A model generated the notes under the pieces. It was not told the origin of the DNA, ran no database searches, and saw only the letters and a list, made by a program, of their open reading frames with translations. Shown here one piece after another: positions 20,520-28,969 of a stretch of 64,000 bases of DNA. How positions within the stretch are numbered: the stretch's first letter is position 1; every line of letters begins with the position of its first letter. Origin of the DNA: Mitsuaria sp. WAJ17 (GTDB lineage Bacteria; Pseudomonadota; Gammaproteobacteria; Burkholderiales; Burkholderiaceae_C); assembly GCF_014174515.1 (NCBI RefSeq), contig NZ_JACJUG010000002.1, positions 248,001 to 312,000 of the forward strand. The letters run 5' to 3'. Both the position numbers and the translations under genes were made by a program.

Positions 20520-21113
20520 TCAGAACGGGGGAGGGCTCTGCAGCAGCAGCGCCGGCGCCTCGCCCATGTCGGGCAGGCCCAACTGCCAGGCGTGCAGCAG
20601 CAGGCGCGGGGCGGCTTGCTGCAGGGCTGGCGGCGCATAGAGCGCGTCGCCGAGGATGGGGTGGCCGATGGCCAGGCAGTGCACACGCAGCTGGTGCGAT
20701 CGCCCGGTCAGCGGGAGCAGCGCGACGCGCGTCTGCTGCCGAGCGCTGTCGCGCTCCAGAACCCGCAGCAGGGTCTGCGAGGGTTTGCCGCGCTGATGGC
20801 AGACCATCTGCCGCGGGCGGTTCGGCCAGTCGGTGAGCAGGGGCAGGTCGATGGCCTGCTCGTCGGCCTCGACGAGGCCGCCCAGCACCGCCACATAGCG
20901 CTTCTCGACCCGGCGAGCGGCAAAGGCATCGCCCAGCAAACGCTGCATCTCCTGGCTGCGGGCGAAGACCAGCAGGCCCGAGGTGGCCATGTCCAGGCGG
21001 TGCACGACGAGGGCCTCCGGGAATCGTGCCTGCACGCGGCTGGCCGCGCAGTCCTTCTTGTCTTCGCCCCGGCCGGGCACGGAGAGCAGGCCGCTGGGCT
21101 TGTCCACCACCAC
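20520..21113 (-). CDS. RluA-family pseudouridine synthase
   Basis: Predicted to isomerise a uridine in rRNA or tRNA. The catalytic block HRLDMATSGLLVFAR holds the essential Asp; KRYVAVLGG and GRSHQLRVHCLAIGHPILGD are further RluA signatures. The start is unclear. The listed GTG at 21113 sits inside the first conserved strand (VVVDKPSGLLSVPGRG), while conserved-looking codons continue upstream (RLGWIHVSPGC) into the preceding phosphatase gene without any ATG or GTG. A non-standard start or a shifted N-terminus is likely. The RNA target is unknown; the small size fits the short RluA/YdaR-type enzymes. Confidence 0.8.
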   Translation of the reverse strand: MVVDKPSGLLSVPGRGEDKKDCAASRVQARFPEALVVHRLDMATSGLLVFARSQEMQRLLGDAFAARRVEKRYVAVLGGLVEADEQAIDLPLLTDWPNRPRQMVCHQRGKPSQTLLRVLERDSARQQTRVALLPLTGRSHQLRVHCLAIGHPILGDALYAPPALQQAAPRLLLHAWQLGLPDMGEAPALLLQSPPPF

Positions 21114-21202
21114 GCAGCCCGGGCTGACGTGGATCCAGCCCAGCCGCAGGGTCTCAGGTGCCGGTGGGGGCGGCAGTGCGTGCGGGGGGGCAGGCGCGGC
21201 GC

Positions 21203-21679
21203 TCAGAACTGCTCCACCCAGCCGCTCTGCACGGCGGACTGGGGGTTGGAGCCGGCCTTGCGCACGCGCTGCAGTGCCTCGTCCACCTCCATGCCCAGGC
21301 CTTTGAGCACACAGGCTGCCACGGTGCCTGTGCGGCCGATGCCGGCGGCGCAGTGCAGCAGCACGCGGTCGCCCACGCGCAGGCTGTGGATCAGCGTCTC
21401 CACGCCCTGGCGGAAGACCTCGGGGTTGCTGCCCAGGCCGAAGTCGCGCATGGGCAAGTGCTGCCAGCGGAAGGGCAGGCGGCCCTCGCTGACGGCCTTG
21501 TGGTACAGCGGGGAGAGCTGCGCCACTTCGTCCATCGGATTGAGGCAGCTGACCAGACTCAGCTGGCGCAGTCTCGCCTCATCGAGAAAGGCTCCCCAGG
21601 GCTCCAGCCGGCCGGGCATGGACTGCAGCCAGAGCCGGCCGCTGATGTCAGCAGGGAGTTCGAGTGCACGGAATGCCAT
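21203..21679 (-). CDS. Dual-specificity/tyrosine phosphatase
   Basis: Cysteine phosphatase of 158 residues. The signature loop HCAAGIGRTG (CX5R) is complete, and the upstream LPMRDFG supplies the general-acid aspartate. There is no signal peptide, so it acts in the cytoplasm. The substrate is unknown; no kinase is adjacent. ATG 21679 has no clear ribosome site. The end of this gene overlaps or abuts the region where the downstream pseudouridine synthase should begin. Confidence 0.82.
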   Translation of the reverse strand: MAFRALELPADISGRLWLQSMPGRLEPWGAFLDEARLRQLSLVSCLNPMDEVAQLSPLYHKAVSEGRLPFRWQHLPMRDFGLGSNPEVFRQGVETLIHSLRVGDRVLLHCAAGIGRTGTVAACVLKGLGMEVDEALQRVRKAGSNPQSAVQSGWVEQF

Positions 21680-21728
21680 GGGGGGATTGTGCCTTCGGTG
21701 CCTGCCGATGTCAGCGGCGCTTGCGTGG

Positions 21729-21751
21729 TTAATAAACGTTTTGTTGATTAA
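21729..21751. promoter_or_regulatory. 23-bp palindrome, candidate operator for the MFS/HTH operon
   Basis: TTAATAAAC-GTTTT-GTTGATTAA: the arms match at 8 of 9 positions. It is a conspicuous AT-rich island, 65 bases before the MFS start and 50 bases before the phosphatase start. The HTH protein encoded two genes on is the obvious candidate ligand. Confidence 0.55.
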
Positions 21752-21816
21752 TTGAAGCGCTGCCCGCATCATGCCGCCATGACGAATCGACAGCCCTGCG
21801 CAGCAGTCCCCGCCCC

Positions 21817-23100
21817 ATGAGCGCCGCACTGAATTCGCCCCTTCCGCAGCCCGAAGCCTCGCAGATCCGCCATCCCTATTGGGTGTTGGGCGCTGTCTGC
21901 GCACTGGCCCTGATGAGCACGGTCGGCGTGTCCATGCCCTATCCCATCCTGGCCCCCATCTTTGTCGATGGTCCGCCGGATGCCTTCACCCACTTCCTGG
22001 GCCTCGACCCCAAGCTGCTGATGGGCCTGGCCCTGGCAGTCAACCCGCTGGGCATCCTGCTGGGCAGCCTTTTCATCGGCCCGCTGTCTGACCGCTTCGG
22101 CCGCCGTGCCACCCTCAACGTCACGTTGACGGCCACGCTGCTGGGCTATCTGCTGACGGCCTATGCCCTGCACCAGCGCTGGTTCCTGGTTTTTGTGCTG
22201 GCACGCTTCCTGACGGGCATCACGGAGGGCAATGTGGCCGTGGCCCGTGCCTTGGTGGCCGACCTGCACGGCCAGATCGACCGCACCCGGGGCCTGGCAT
22301 GGCTCAATGCCTGTCTCTACGCGGGCTGGCTGCTGGGGCCGCTGGCCGGCGGGCTGACGCTGGGCCTGGGCGAGCCCGTGCCCTTCCTGCTGGCCGGCCT
22401 GGCCATGCTGCCCTGCCTGCTGATCCTGGGGGCGGGTGTGCCCGCGGGCAAGCGAGTGGCCGGGCCCTTGCGCCTGCTGCAGTCCATGCGCGAGCAGCAG
22501 GCCCTGGGGCTGCTGCGCGAGGACCCGGTGCTGGCTCGCCTGGCGCTGCTGCAGTTCCTCTACACCGTGGGCGTGACGGCCCTCTACGAATTCGCGCCGC
22601 TGTGGATGCTGGAGCAGGCCGGGCTCGACAGCCGCGGCATTGCCTACGTCACTGCGGCCCAGTGCGCCACCATGACCCTGGCCAGCGTGATGGCAGGGCG
22701 CTTCGGCAGCGGGCGGCGTCAGCACCCGCTGCGCGACGCCGCCTGGCTGGCCCTGGCCGCAGCCCTGGGGCTGAGCCTGCTGGCGGTGCTGCCGTCCACG
22801 CCGGGCCTGCTCATGATCGCCTTCCTGGGCCTGCCGCTGGCGCTTTACAACGCCGTCATGCCTGCCTGGATGTCCGAGCGCTTCGCCAGCCATGGCCAGG
22901 GCCGGGTGATGGGCCTGCTGTCCACCATCTTCTGCCTGGCCAATGTGGTGGTGGCCCTGCTGGGGTCAGGTCTTGCCCTGCTGTCCTCGCGCTGGATCAT
23001 GGGCCTGGGCGGTCTGACCTGTGTGCTGGCGGCCTGGCAGCTGGTGGCGCTGGCGCGGGCGGAGCACCGGCGAGCAGTCCGGCAAGAGGGCCAGGCATGA
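21817..23100 (+). CDS. MFS transporter, drug-exporter-like
   Basis: Major facilitator of 427 residues with about 12 hydrophobic helices. The loop 2-3 motif is GPLSDRFGRRATLN, and the region FLTGITEGNVAVARALVAD resembles TetA-type 12-helix proton antiporters. The final TGA overlaps the ATG of the next gene by two bases, so exporter and regulator are translationally coupled. Substrate unknown. It carries an exact copy of the dispersed 16-mer at 22962-22977. Confidence 0.85.
   Translation: MSAALNSPLPQPEASQIRHPYWVLGAVCALALMSTVGVSMPYPILAPIFVDGPPDAFTHFLGLDPKLLMGLALAVNPLGILLGSLFIGPLSDRFGRRATLNVTLTATLLGYLLTAYALHQRWFLVFVLARFLTGITEGNVAVARALVADLHGQIDRTRGLAWLNACLYAGWLLGPLAGGLTLGLGEPVPFLLAGLAMLPCLLILGAGVPAGKRVAGPLRLLQSMREQQALGLLREDPVLARLALLQFLYTVGVTALYEFAPLWMLEQAGLDSRGIAYVTAAQCATMTLASVMAGRFGSGRRQHPLRDAAWLALAAALGLSLLAVLPSTPGLLMIAFLGLPLALYNAVMPAWMSERFASHGQGRVMGLLSTIFCLANVVVALLGSGLALLSSRWIMGLGGLTCVLAAWQLVALARAEHRRAVRQEGQA
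22962..22977 (+). repeat. Dispersed 16-mer, exact copy, inside the MFS gene
   Basis: GGGGTCAGGTCTTGCC, read in frame as Gly-Ser-Gly-Leu-Ala with TCA, GGT and CTT codons. Identical on the other strand at 53112-53127. Confidence 0.65.
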
Positions 23101-23723
23101 AGACCGAAGCCCGCCAACGCCTGCTACAGCAGCTCAAGAGCGGCGGCCCACAGACGGCGGCCGGGCTGGCCGAGGTCCTGGGCCTCAGCGCCATGGGCGC
23201 CCACAAACAGCTGCAGCAACTGGCCGACGAAGGCCTGCTGCAGTGGCAGGACGAGGCGGGCGCTGTCGGCCGGCCGCGGAGGGTCTGGCGGCTCAGTGCT
23301 GCGGGCCATGCCGAGTTTCCGGACCGCCATGGCGAACTCACGGTCCAGCTGATCCGGCAGATCCGCAGCCTGCTGGGCGAGCCCGCGCTGGAGCGCCTGA
23401 TCGACGCCCGCGAGCAGGACAGCGAACGCCGCTACCAGGCTGCACTGGCCGGCAAGCGCACCCTGCGCAGTGCCCTGGCGGCGCTGGCCGCCGAGCGTGA
23501 GCGGGAGGGCTATATGGCGCGGGTCGAGCGGATGGGGGCGGACTGGCTTTTAATCGAGGACCATTGCCCCATCTGCGCCGCGGCCCAGGCCTGCCAGGGC
23601 TTCTGTCGTTCGGAGCTGGCCCTGTTCCAACGCTGCCTGGCGCCCTGGGGGCAGGTGCAGCGCACCGAGCATCAACTGGCGGGCGCGCGGCGCTGCGCCT
23701 ACCGCGTCAGTCCGCACCCCTGA
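23097..23723 (+). CDS. Cys-rich winged-helix regulator, SufR-like
   Basis: 208 residues. The N-terminus is an ArsR/MarR-type helix-turn-helix (TAAGLAEVLGLSAMGAHKQL then ADEGLL) and the C-terminus carries a cysteine cluster: DHCPICAAAQACQGFC, then RCL, and RRCAYRV near the end. The spacing and the closing HxL..G.RRC.Y pattern resemble SufR, an Fe-S cluster-sensing repressor, but SUF genes are absent here. Coupled to the exporter by a 4-base overlap, it is likely an Fe-S or metal-sensing repressor of that pump. It converges with the TPR gene and overlaps its end by 17 bases. Confidence 0.75.
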   Translation: MKTEARQRLLQQLKSGGPQTAAGLAEVLGLSAMGAHKQLQQLADEGLLQWQDEAGAVGRPRRVWRLSAAGHAEFPDRHGELTVQLIRQIRSLLGEPALERLIDAREQDSERRYQAALAGKRTLRSALAALAAEREREGYMARVERMGADWLLIEDHCPICAAAQACQGFCRSELALFQRCLAPWGQVQRTEHQLAGARRCAYRVSPHP

Positions 23724-24777
23724 GCACGGAACGCAGCCAGGGATCCAGCTGCAGCAGCTCCTGGGCCAGCGCCTCGCGCGCCTGTGTTGCGGCCTGGGCG
23801 CAGCGCTGCTCCCACTGCTGCCGTTGCATCTCCAGCTCGCGGATGCGGGCCTGCGTCTGCGGCCCGTCCATGGCGCGCAGACTGCGCAGGGCCTGGCGCA
23901 GCACCGAGCCGTGCAACTGCACATTGATCTGCAGATCGGGCTCGGCCAGCAGCAGGGCCAGCAGATGCCAGGCCTCGGCATGGCGGCCCCGGCGGTTCAG
24001 CAGGTCGGCCAGGGTTTCCTCGGCAGACCAGCGCCAGTAGCGCGTCCGGTCATCGACGGACCATTGCGCCAGCAGTTGGTTCAGCAGGACCTCGGCCTCG
24101 TCCAGCCGATGCAGCAGCACCAGCAGGTGGGCCACGGCCAGCTTCAGTACTCCCTGAAAGACGGCATGCAGCCGGCCATCCTGGGCCAGGGAGCGGGCGC
24201 CACCCAACTGGCGCTCGGCGCGGCGCAGGGCGAGGCGGGCCATCACCCGACCTTCCTCGTCGCCGCGGTCCAGGGCCTGCTCGTGGGCGGCGGCCATGGA
24301 GACCAGCAGATTGGTGTAGGCCCGCATGCGATCGGCGCTGTCGATGGATTCGCGAGCCAGGGACAGGGCCCGCATGTGCAGCAGCTCAGCCTGGTCCAGC
24401 TCGCCCAGCCGCGCATGGACATGGCCCAGGCAGCTCAGGCAGGCAGAAAGTGGCTCATGCAGCTGCTCTCGCTCCAGGTAGTGCACCGAGGCCCGGGCCA
24501 GGGGCAGCGCTTCGGCGGCCAGACCGAACTCGCACAGGGCCAGGGCAGCCTGGCGCAGGGCATGTGGCAGGGCGGTGGACGTCGGGCCGCCGCTGAGCGC
24601 GACGGCGGCCGCCAGGGCCTGGCGGCAGCTGCCCAACAGGTCGCCCGTCTGCCAGGACTGGATGGCCTGGGCCAGAAGGGCTTCGCCCGAAGCCGGACTG
24701 GCGGGGGCGACCGGGGCCGCGCGAGGGGGCTCGGCCGGGCCGGCTCCGGGGTACTGCGGGTACTGCGGGGACTGCAT
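23707..24777 (-). CDS. TPR-like helical protein, probably regulatory
   Basis: 356 residues of alpha-helical, TPR-like repeats (ALSACLSCLGHVHARLGELDQA is one clear unit; ADLLNRRGRHAEAWHLLALL another), after a proline-rich N-terminus. No signal peptide and no enzymatic motif. It is divergent from the PAS-GGDEF gene with only 71 bases between, which hints at joint expression and a role in the same signalling. In related bacteria such proteins accompany diguanylate cyclases, but I cannot name this one. Confidence 0.65.
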   Translation of the reverse strand: MQSPQYPQYPGAGPAEPPRAAPVAPASPASGEALLAQAIQSWQTGDLLGSCRQALAAAVALSGGPTSTALPHALRQAALALCEFGLAAEALPLARASVHYLEREQLHEPLSACLSCLGHVHARLGELDQAELLHMRALSLARESIDSADRMRAYTNLLVSMAAAHEQALDRGDEEGRVMARLALRRAERQLGGARSLAQDGRLHAVFQGVLKLAVAHLLVLLHRLDEAEVLLNQLLAQWSVDDRTRYWRWSAEETLADLLNRRGRHAEAWHLLALLLAEPDLQINVQLHGSVLRQALRSLRAMDGPQTQARIRELEMQRQQWEQRCAQAATQAREALAQELLQLDPWLRSVLRGAD

Positions 24778-24848
24778 GCCCGGACTCTATGCCAAATCCT
24801 TGGCGCCTCGCTCCCGGGATTCACCGCTAGACTGGGGCGGGAACCCTA

Positions 24849-26357
24849 ATGCCAGACCCAGCCATGCATGCCGACAAGCCCGCCCAAGCCCGTGCCGCCC
24901 CGAACGGGCACGCCGACACCCACGAGTGGTTTGCACTCTTCGAGCTGGCGCCGGTGTCTCTTTGGCTGGAAGACTTCAGCGCCCTGGCCCAACTGTTCAA
25001 GCGCTTGCGCTCCGAGGGCGTGAGCGATCTGCGCGCCCACCTGCTGAGCCATCCTGCCGACCTGCGGGTGTGCACGGAAGGCATCCGCGTGCTGTGTGTC
25101 AACCGCAAGACCCTGAGCCTGTTTGGCGCCCGAGATCAGGCCCAGCTGCTGGCCAGTCTGGGCGCTGTCTTCCGGGACGACATGCTGGGGCACCACGTAC
25201 AGGATCTGGAGCGGCTGTGGCGTGGCGAGCTGAGCTACGAGAGCCAGACCGTCAACTACACCCTCGATGGTCGCCGCCTGGACGTGCGCCTGGCTGTGCG
25301 GGTGCTGCCGGGGCATGAGACGGACTGGTCGAGGGTGCTGCTGTCCCTGGAGGATGTGACGGCGCGTGCGCAGGCCCAGCGTGAGCTGCAGGCCAGCGAG
25401 CGCTATGCCAACGGCCTCTTCGAGCATTCACCCGTCTCGCTGTGGGTGGAGGATTTCAGCGGCGTCAAGCGCCTTCTGGACGAGGTCCGCGAGCAGGGCA
25501 TCACCGACTTCCGCACCTTCACCGACGTGCACCCGGATTTCGTCGATCGCTGCATGGCCCAGATCCGCGTGCTGCGCGTCAACCGTCAGACCCTGCGCCT
25601 GTTCCGCTCGCCCGATCAGGCCACCCTGGTGGCACGGCTCAGCGATGTCTTCCGGGACGAGATGCGTCGCCCCTTCACCGAGCAGCTGATCGAGCTGTGG
25701 AACGGCCAGATCTTCCAGCAGCGCGAGACGGTCAACTACACCCTGGACGGCGAGCTGCTGCATGTGCACCTGCAGTTCAGCGTTCTGCCGGGCCATGAGC
25801 ACGACTGGTCCCTGGTGCAGGTCTCGCTGACTGACATCAGCGCCCGCAAGAAGGCCGAAGCCTACCTCGAGTTCCTGGGCAAGCACGACGCCCTGACCAA
25901 GCTGCGCAACCGCAGCTTCTTCAGCGACGAGATCAACCGCCTGGAGCGCCGCGGCCTGGCACCGCTGGGCATCCTGCTGCTGGACGTCAACGGGCTCAAG
26001 CGCCTCAACGACGAGGCCGGCCACGCCGCGGGCGATGCCCTGCTTCGCCGCGCCGGCGAGGTGCTGGCCAAGGCGGTGGAGGCGCCGATGACGGCCTCAC
26101 GCGTTGGCGGAGACGAATTCGTGCTGCTCATGCCCGGGGCCGACGAAACGGCCGTGGAGGCATTGCAGGCCCAGGTCGAGGAGCTGCTGGAGCTCAACAA
26201 CCAGTTCCATGCGGGGGCGCTGCTGGAGATGTCCATGGGGCATGCCGTCTGGCGCGGCGGCGAGCGCATCGAGGCCGCGGTGCATCGCGCCGACACGATG
26301 ATGTACGAACACAAAAAGGCCTTTTACGCCGCCGGGGCGCATGATCGGCGCGCCTGA
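24849..26357 (+). CDS. Diguanylate cyclase with two near-duplicate PAS-like sensor domains
   Basis: Cytoplasmic c-di-GMP synthase, 502 residues, no membrane segment. Two PAS-like domains (about 28-165 and 195-335) share long matching text: PVSLWLEDFS against PVSLWVEDFS, IRVLCVNRKTLSLF against IRVLRVNRQTLRLF, FRDDM against FRDEM, and TVNYTLDG in both. A GGDEF domain follows with an intact SRVGGDEFVLL active site and LLLDVNGLKRLND. The RxxD inhibitory site is absent, so product inhibition through that site is not expected. ATG 24849 is used; 24864 is an alternative. Confidence 0.9.
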   Translation: MPDPAMHADKPAQARAAPNGHADTHEWFALFELAPVSLWLEDFSALAQLFKRLRSEGVSDLRAHLLSHPADLRVCTEGIRVLCVNRKTLSLFGARDQAQLLASLGAVFRDDMLGHHVQDLERLWRGELSYESQTVNYTLDGRRLDVRLAVRVLPGHETDWSRVLLSLEDVTARAQAQRELQASERYANGLFEHSPVSLWVEDFSGVKRLLDEVREQGITDFRTFTDVHPDFVDRCMAQIRVLRVNRQTLRLFRSPDQATLVARLSDVFRDEMRRPFTEQLIELWNGQIFQQRETVNYTLDGELLHVHLQFSVLPGHEHDWSLVQVSLTDISARKKAEAYLEFLGKHDALTKLRNRSFFSDEINRLERRGLAPLGILLLDVNGLKRLNDEAGHAAGDALLRRAGEVLAKAVEAPMTASRVGGDEFVLLMPGADETAVEALQAQVEELLELNNQFHAGALLEMSMGHAVWRGGERIEAAVHRADTMMYEHKKAFYAAGAHDRRA

Positions 26358-26378
26358 CCGCCGCTGCTGCGGCCTGGC

Positions 26379-26858
26379 TCAGGACACCATGTAGGCCGCC
26401 GATCCCGTGCTCAAGAGGCGGCCCTGGTCATCCATGAACTCCATGCGGGTGCTGGCCACGCGGCTGCCCAGTCGCAGCACCTCGGCACGGGCCCGGAAGC
26501 GCTCGCCGATGGCGGGGCGCAGGTAGTCCACCCGCAGGTCGATGGTGCCCAGTTTGTTGAAGCGCTGCAGGCGGGTGGCCGGCGGCTCCTCGCGGTGGCG
26601 GTCGCCGATGGCGGCCATCACGGCCAGGCCGCCCAAGGCGTCCAGCGTGGCCGAGATCACCCCCCCGTGCATGCGTTGATGGGCGAAATGGCCGATCAGC
26701 TCGGGGCGCATGGCCACAGCGGCCTCCGCAGCCTGCGCCTCCAGCCCGGTGACCCGCAGGCCCAGCACCTTGTTGAAGCTGATGTGCTCCTCGAAGATCT
26801 GGCAGAGGGCGGTGGTGAAATCAGCCTCGAAGACTGTGCGGGGCGGGGTGCTGATCAT
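26379..26858 (-). CDS. Hotdog-fold thioesterase, PaaI/YigI-like
   Basis: 159 residues of a hotdog acyl-CoA thioesterase. HMHGGVISATLDALGG-like text (RMHGGVISATLDALGGLAV) carries the catalytic-site HGG motif, and the second half has DLRVDYLRPAIGERF and STGSAAYMVS, the usual ending. Likely hydrolyses medium or aromatic acyl-CoA esters. It converges on the PAS-GGDEF gene, 21 bases apart. Confidence 0.82.
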   Translation of the reverse strand: MISTPPRTVFEADFTTALCQIFEEHISFNKVLGLRVTGLEAQAAEAAVAMRPELIGHFAHQRMHGGVISATLDALGGLAVMAAIGDRHREEPPATRLQRFNKLGTIDLRVDYLRPAIGERFRARAEVLRLGSRVASTRMEFMDDQGRLLSTGSAAYMVS

Positions 26859-27029
26859 CCCGCAACACTAACCGAGTGGCCGCGGCCCCGGCCCTGGGGC
26901 CTTCCCCTGCAGATTGACGCCAGGGCGACAGGGCGACAGGGCAGAGCCCTGCCGCAGGTTCCTCCAGCGCGGTCCGGGCTTAAGCGGGCCCTAAGATGGC
27001 GGCGCCACCCGCGGATGACACTAGCGCCC

Positions 27030-27806
27030 ATGATCAGCGCCCGACATCTCCCTCCCGTCCGTTTGGCCGCATGGCTGGCGGCCTTGGCCTTCGGCGCCAG
27101 CTTGAACCTGGCGCAGGCCGCAGGCCTGAGCCTGCTGCAGTCGGCGGCCGAGGAGCCGGCCTTCCTGACGGCCTTCGGCGTGTCTCCGCAGACGAAGGTC
27201 AGCTACCGGGACGAGGAAGGCCGCAGCCTGGCGCGCGAGGCCTTCTACCAGCGCCTCGCGGGCGCGGAGGGCAAGTTGGGCCTGGCCGTCGCCAAGAGCG
27301 CGCAGGAAGTGACGCTGCAGCTGCAGCTGCCGGGCAAGCGCCCGGAGCCGATGCGTTTCAAGGTCGCGCCGGGTGAGGCTGTGCCGGACTTTTCCTTGCG
27401 TTCCCTGGACCAGGCGGCGCTGACGCCCGACACGCTCAAGGGCCGCTACACGCTGATGAGCTTCTACTTCTCTACCTGCGCGCCCTGTGTGGCGGAGGTG
27501 CCCACCTTGAACGGCCTGCAGGCCCGCATGCCCGAACTGCGCCTGGCCGCCGTCACCTTCGACGACGAAGCCACCAGCCGCCGCTTTGTGCAGGACCACG
27601 GCCTGCGCTGGCCGGTCTATCCCCAGGCCAAGCCCTTCCTGCAGTCGCTGGGTATCAATTCCTTCCCGGCCTTCGCCCTGCTGAGTCCCGGGGGCAAGGT
27701 GCTGAGCATCGGCCCACTCTATGAGCTGCAGCGCAGCCAGCAGCCCGTCGAGCTGCTGCAGCACTGGGTACAGGAGCAGATCGCCCGCGATTCAGGCAAA
27801 ACCTGA
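27030..27806 (+). CDS. TlpA/ResA-like secreted thiol-disulfide protein
   Basis: 258 residues: signal peptide (cleavage near AQAAG), an N-terminal extension, then a redoxin domain from about residue 115 (VPDFSLRSLDQAALTPDTLKG). The active site is STCAPCVAEVP (CxxC) and the cis-proline follows in INSFPAFALL. Periplasmic reduction or thiol exchange is likely. ATG 27030 is chosen; 27015 adds five residues. The stop codon lies inside a copy of the dispersed 16-mer. It converges on the sulfur/RND operon. Confidence 0.82.
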   Translation: MISARHLPPVRLAAWLAALAFGASLNLAQAAGLSLLQSAAEEPAFLTAFGVSPQTKVSYRDEEGRSLAREAFYQRLAGAEGKLGLAVAKSAQEVTLQLQLPGKRPEPMRFKVAPGEAVPDFSLRSLDQAALTPDTLKGRYTLMSFYFSTCAPCVAEVPTLNGLQARMPELRLAAVTFDDEATSRRFVQDHGLRWPVYPQAKPFLQSLGINSFPAFALLSPGGKVLSIGPLYELQRSQQPVELLQHWVQEQIARDSGKT

Positions 27807-27810
27807 CCCC
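27795..27810 (-). repeat. Dispersed 16-mer copy (15/16) across the TlpA-like stop codon
   Basis: GGCAAAACCTGACCCC on the plus strand, one mismatch from the reverse of GGGGTCAGGTCTTGCC. The TGA stop is part of the word. Confidence 0.55.
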
Positions 27811-27834
27811 GAGGGCGGCATCAGGCGCGGCCTG

Positions 27835-28032
27835 TCACTTGCGGTCCGGAGCCTTGCAGGTGCTCATGCCCAAGGGCAGGTAGGCCGGGCAGAAGCGCAG
27901 CAGGCCGGTGGCGATGAAGACCACGCCGATCCAGCCCCACAGGCCGATGAAGCCCATCAGGGTGGCGGCAATCAGGACGGTGCCGGCGATGACGCGCATC
28001 GCGCGGTCCAGGTTTCCGACATTGGCTTGCAT
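27835..28032 (-). CDS. DUF2892 (YgaP transmembrane-type) protein, second copy
   Basis: 65 residues, two transmembrane helices (VIAGTVLIAATLMGFIG and WGWIGVVFIATGLLR) framed by NVGNLDRAMR and CPAYLPLGMSTC. The two cysteines are typical of this family, whose YgaP members join such a domain to a rhodanese. It is the last gene of the RND/sulfur operon, with GAGGAG before its ATG. A role in handling sulfane sulfur at the membrane is inferred from family and neighbours. Confidence 0.82.
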   Translation of the reverse strand: MQANVGNLDRAMRVIAGTVLIAATLMGFIGLWGWIGVVFIATGLLRFCPAYLPLGMSTCKAPDRK

Positions 28033-28052
28033 GAGAGTTCTCCTCGGAGGGG

Positions 28053-28520
28053 TCAATGCACGAGAGGGGTGGCTGGCTTCAGCAGGGCGCCCTCGGCGTC
28101 CCGCACTTCCGTCGTGATGGCGATGCCATGGCCCACGCTCTGCGTCACGGTGCAGAAGGCCTCGAACTGGCTCAGCACGCGATCCAGGTGCAGGAGCTGC
28201 GCCGCGGGCACACCCAGCTGCAGCCGCGCCTGCATGGCCAGCACCCGCAGTCGGCCTTCGGCATTGCGGCCGACCTGCGCCTCGACGCTGCAGCGCAGCG
28301 GCTCCGGCGCCTGCTTGTACTTGCGCAGCGCGAAGAGCAGGGAGTCCGTGAGGCAGTTGGCCACCGCCGCGCACAGCAGCTGCACGGGCGAGGGGCCCAG
28401 GCCCGAGCCCAGGGGCGGCGGTTCATCGGTCAGCAGGGCGGGGACTTCGCCGCCGAAGCGGGTGTCGCAGCGGTAGTCCGCCTGCTGGACCAGATCGACG
28501 CGAACGTGTTCATCGCTCAT
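28053..28520 (-). CDS. OsmC/YhfA-family redox protein
   Basis: 155 residues of the OsmC fold. Both reactive cysteines are visible: ANCLTDSLLFALRKY and FCTVTQSVGHG. The family reduces organic hydroperoxides, and some members act on persulfides. Its ATG overlaps the thioredoxin stop (TGATG), so the two are translationally coupled and probably work together, the thioredoxin as reductant. Confidence 0.85.
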   Translation of the reverse strand: MSDEHVRVDLVQQADYRCDTRFGGEVPALLTDEPPPLGSGLGPSPVQLLCAAVANCLTDSLLFALRKYKQAPEPLRCSVEAQVGRNAEGRLRVLAMQARLQLGVPAAQLLHLDRVLSQFEAFCTVTQSVGHGIAITTEVRDAEGALLKPATPLVH

Positions 28521-28954
28521 CAGGGATGTCCTTTCTGGAGATGGGATTGAATCCAGCGCAGCAGTTCGGCGGCCGGCATGGCGCCGCTCTGGCGCGCGAT
28601 CTCGCGGCCGCCCAGGAACATCGCCAGGGTGGGAATGCTGCGAATGCCCAGGCGTGCTGCAGTCTGCGGGCAGGCCTCCGTATCCACCTTGATGAAACGC
28701 ACGCCGGGCGCCTGCGCTGCCGCCGCCTCGAACTGCGGCGCCATCATGCGGCAGGGGCCGCACCAGGCCGCCCAGAAGTCCACCAGCACGGGGGCTTCGG
28801 TTTTGGTGATGTAGTCGGCGAACAGCGCGTCGCTCAGGGCCAGCGGATGCGTCGGTGCGAGCTCGGACCCGCAGCGGCCGCAGACCGGCTGGTCCTGCAG
28901 GCGCTCCTCGGGGACACGGTTCGTCGCGCCGCAATGGGCACAGACCAGATGCAT
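28520..28954 (-). CDS. trxC: Thioredoxin 2 with N-terminal zinc finger
   Basis: 144 residues. The N-terminal CAHCGATNRV and CGRCGSE form the TrxC-type CxxC pair that binds zinc, followed by a thioredoxin domain with WAAWCGPCRMM and the cis-proline in IRSIPTLAMF. Cytoplasmic disulfide or persulfide reductase. In E. coli trxC is an OxyR gene standing alone; here it sits inside an efflux operon, which is unusual. Confidence 0.92.
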   Translation of the reverse strand: MHLVCAHCGATNRVPEERLQDQPVCGRCGSELAPTHPLALSDALFADYITKTEAPVLVDFWAAWCGPCRMMAPQFEAAAAQAPGVRFIKVDTEACPQTAARLGIRSIPTLAMFLGGREIARQSGAMPAAELLRWIQSHLQKGHP

Positions 28955-28969
28955 GGACAGCTCCTTGCT

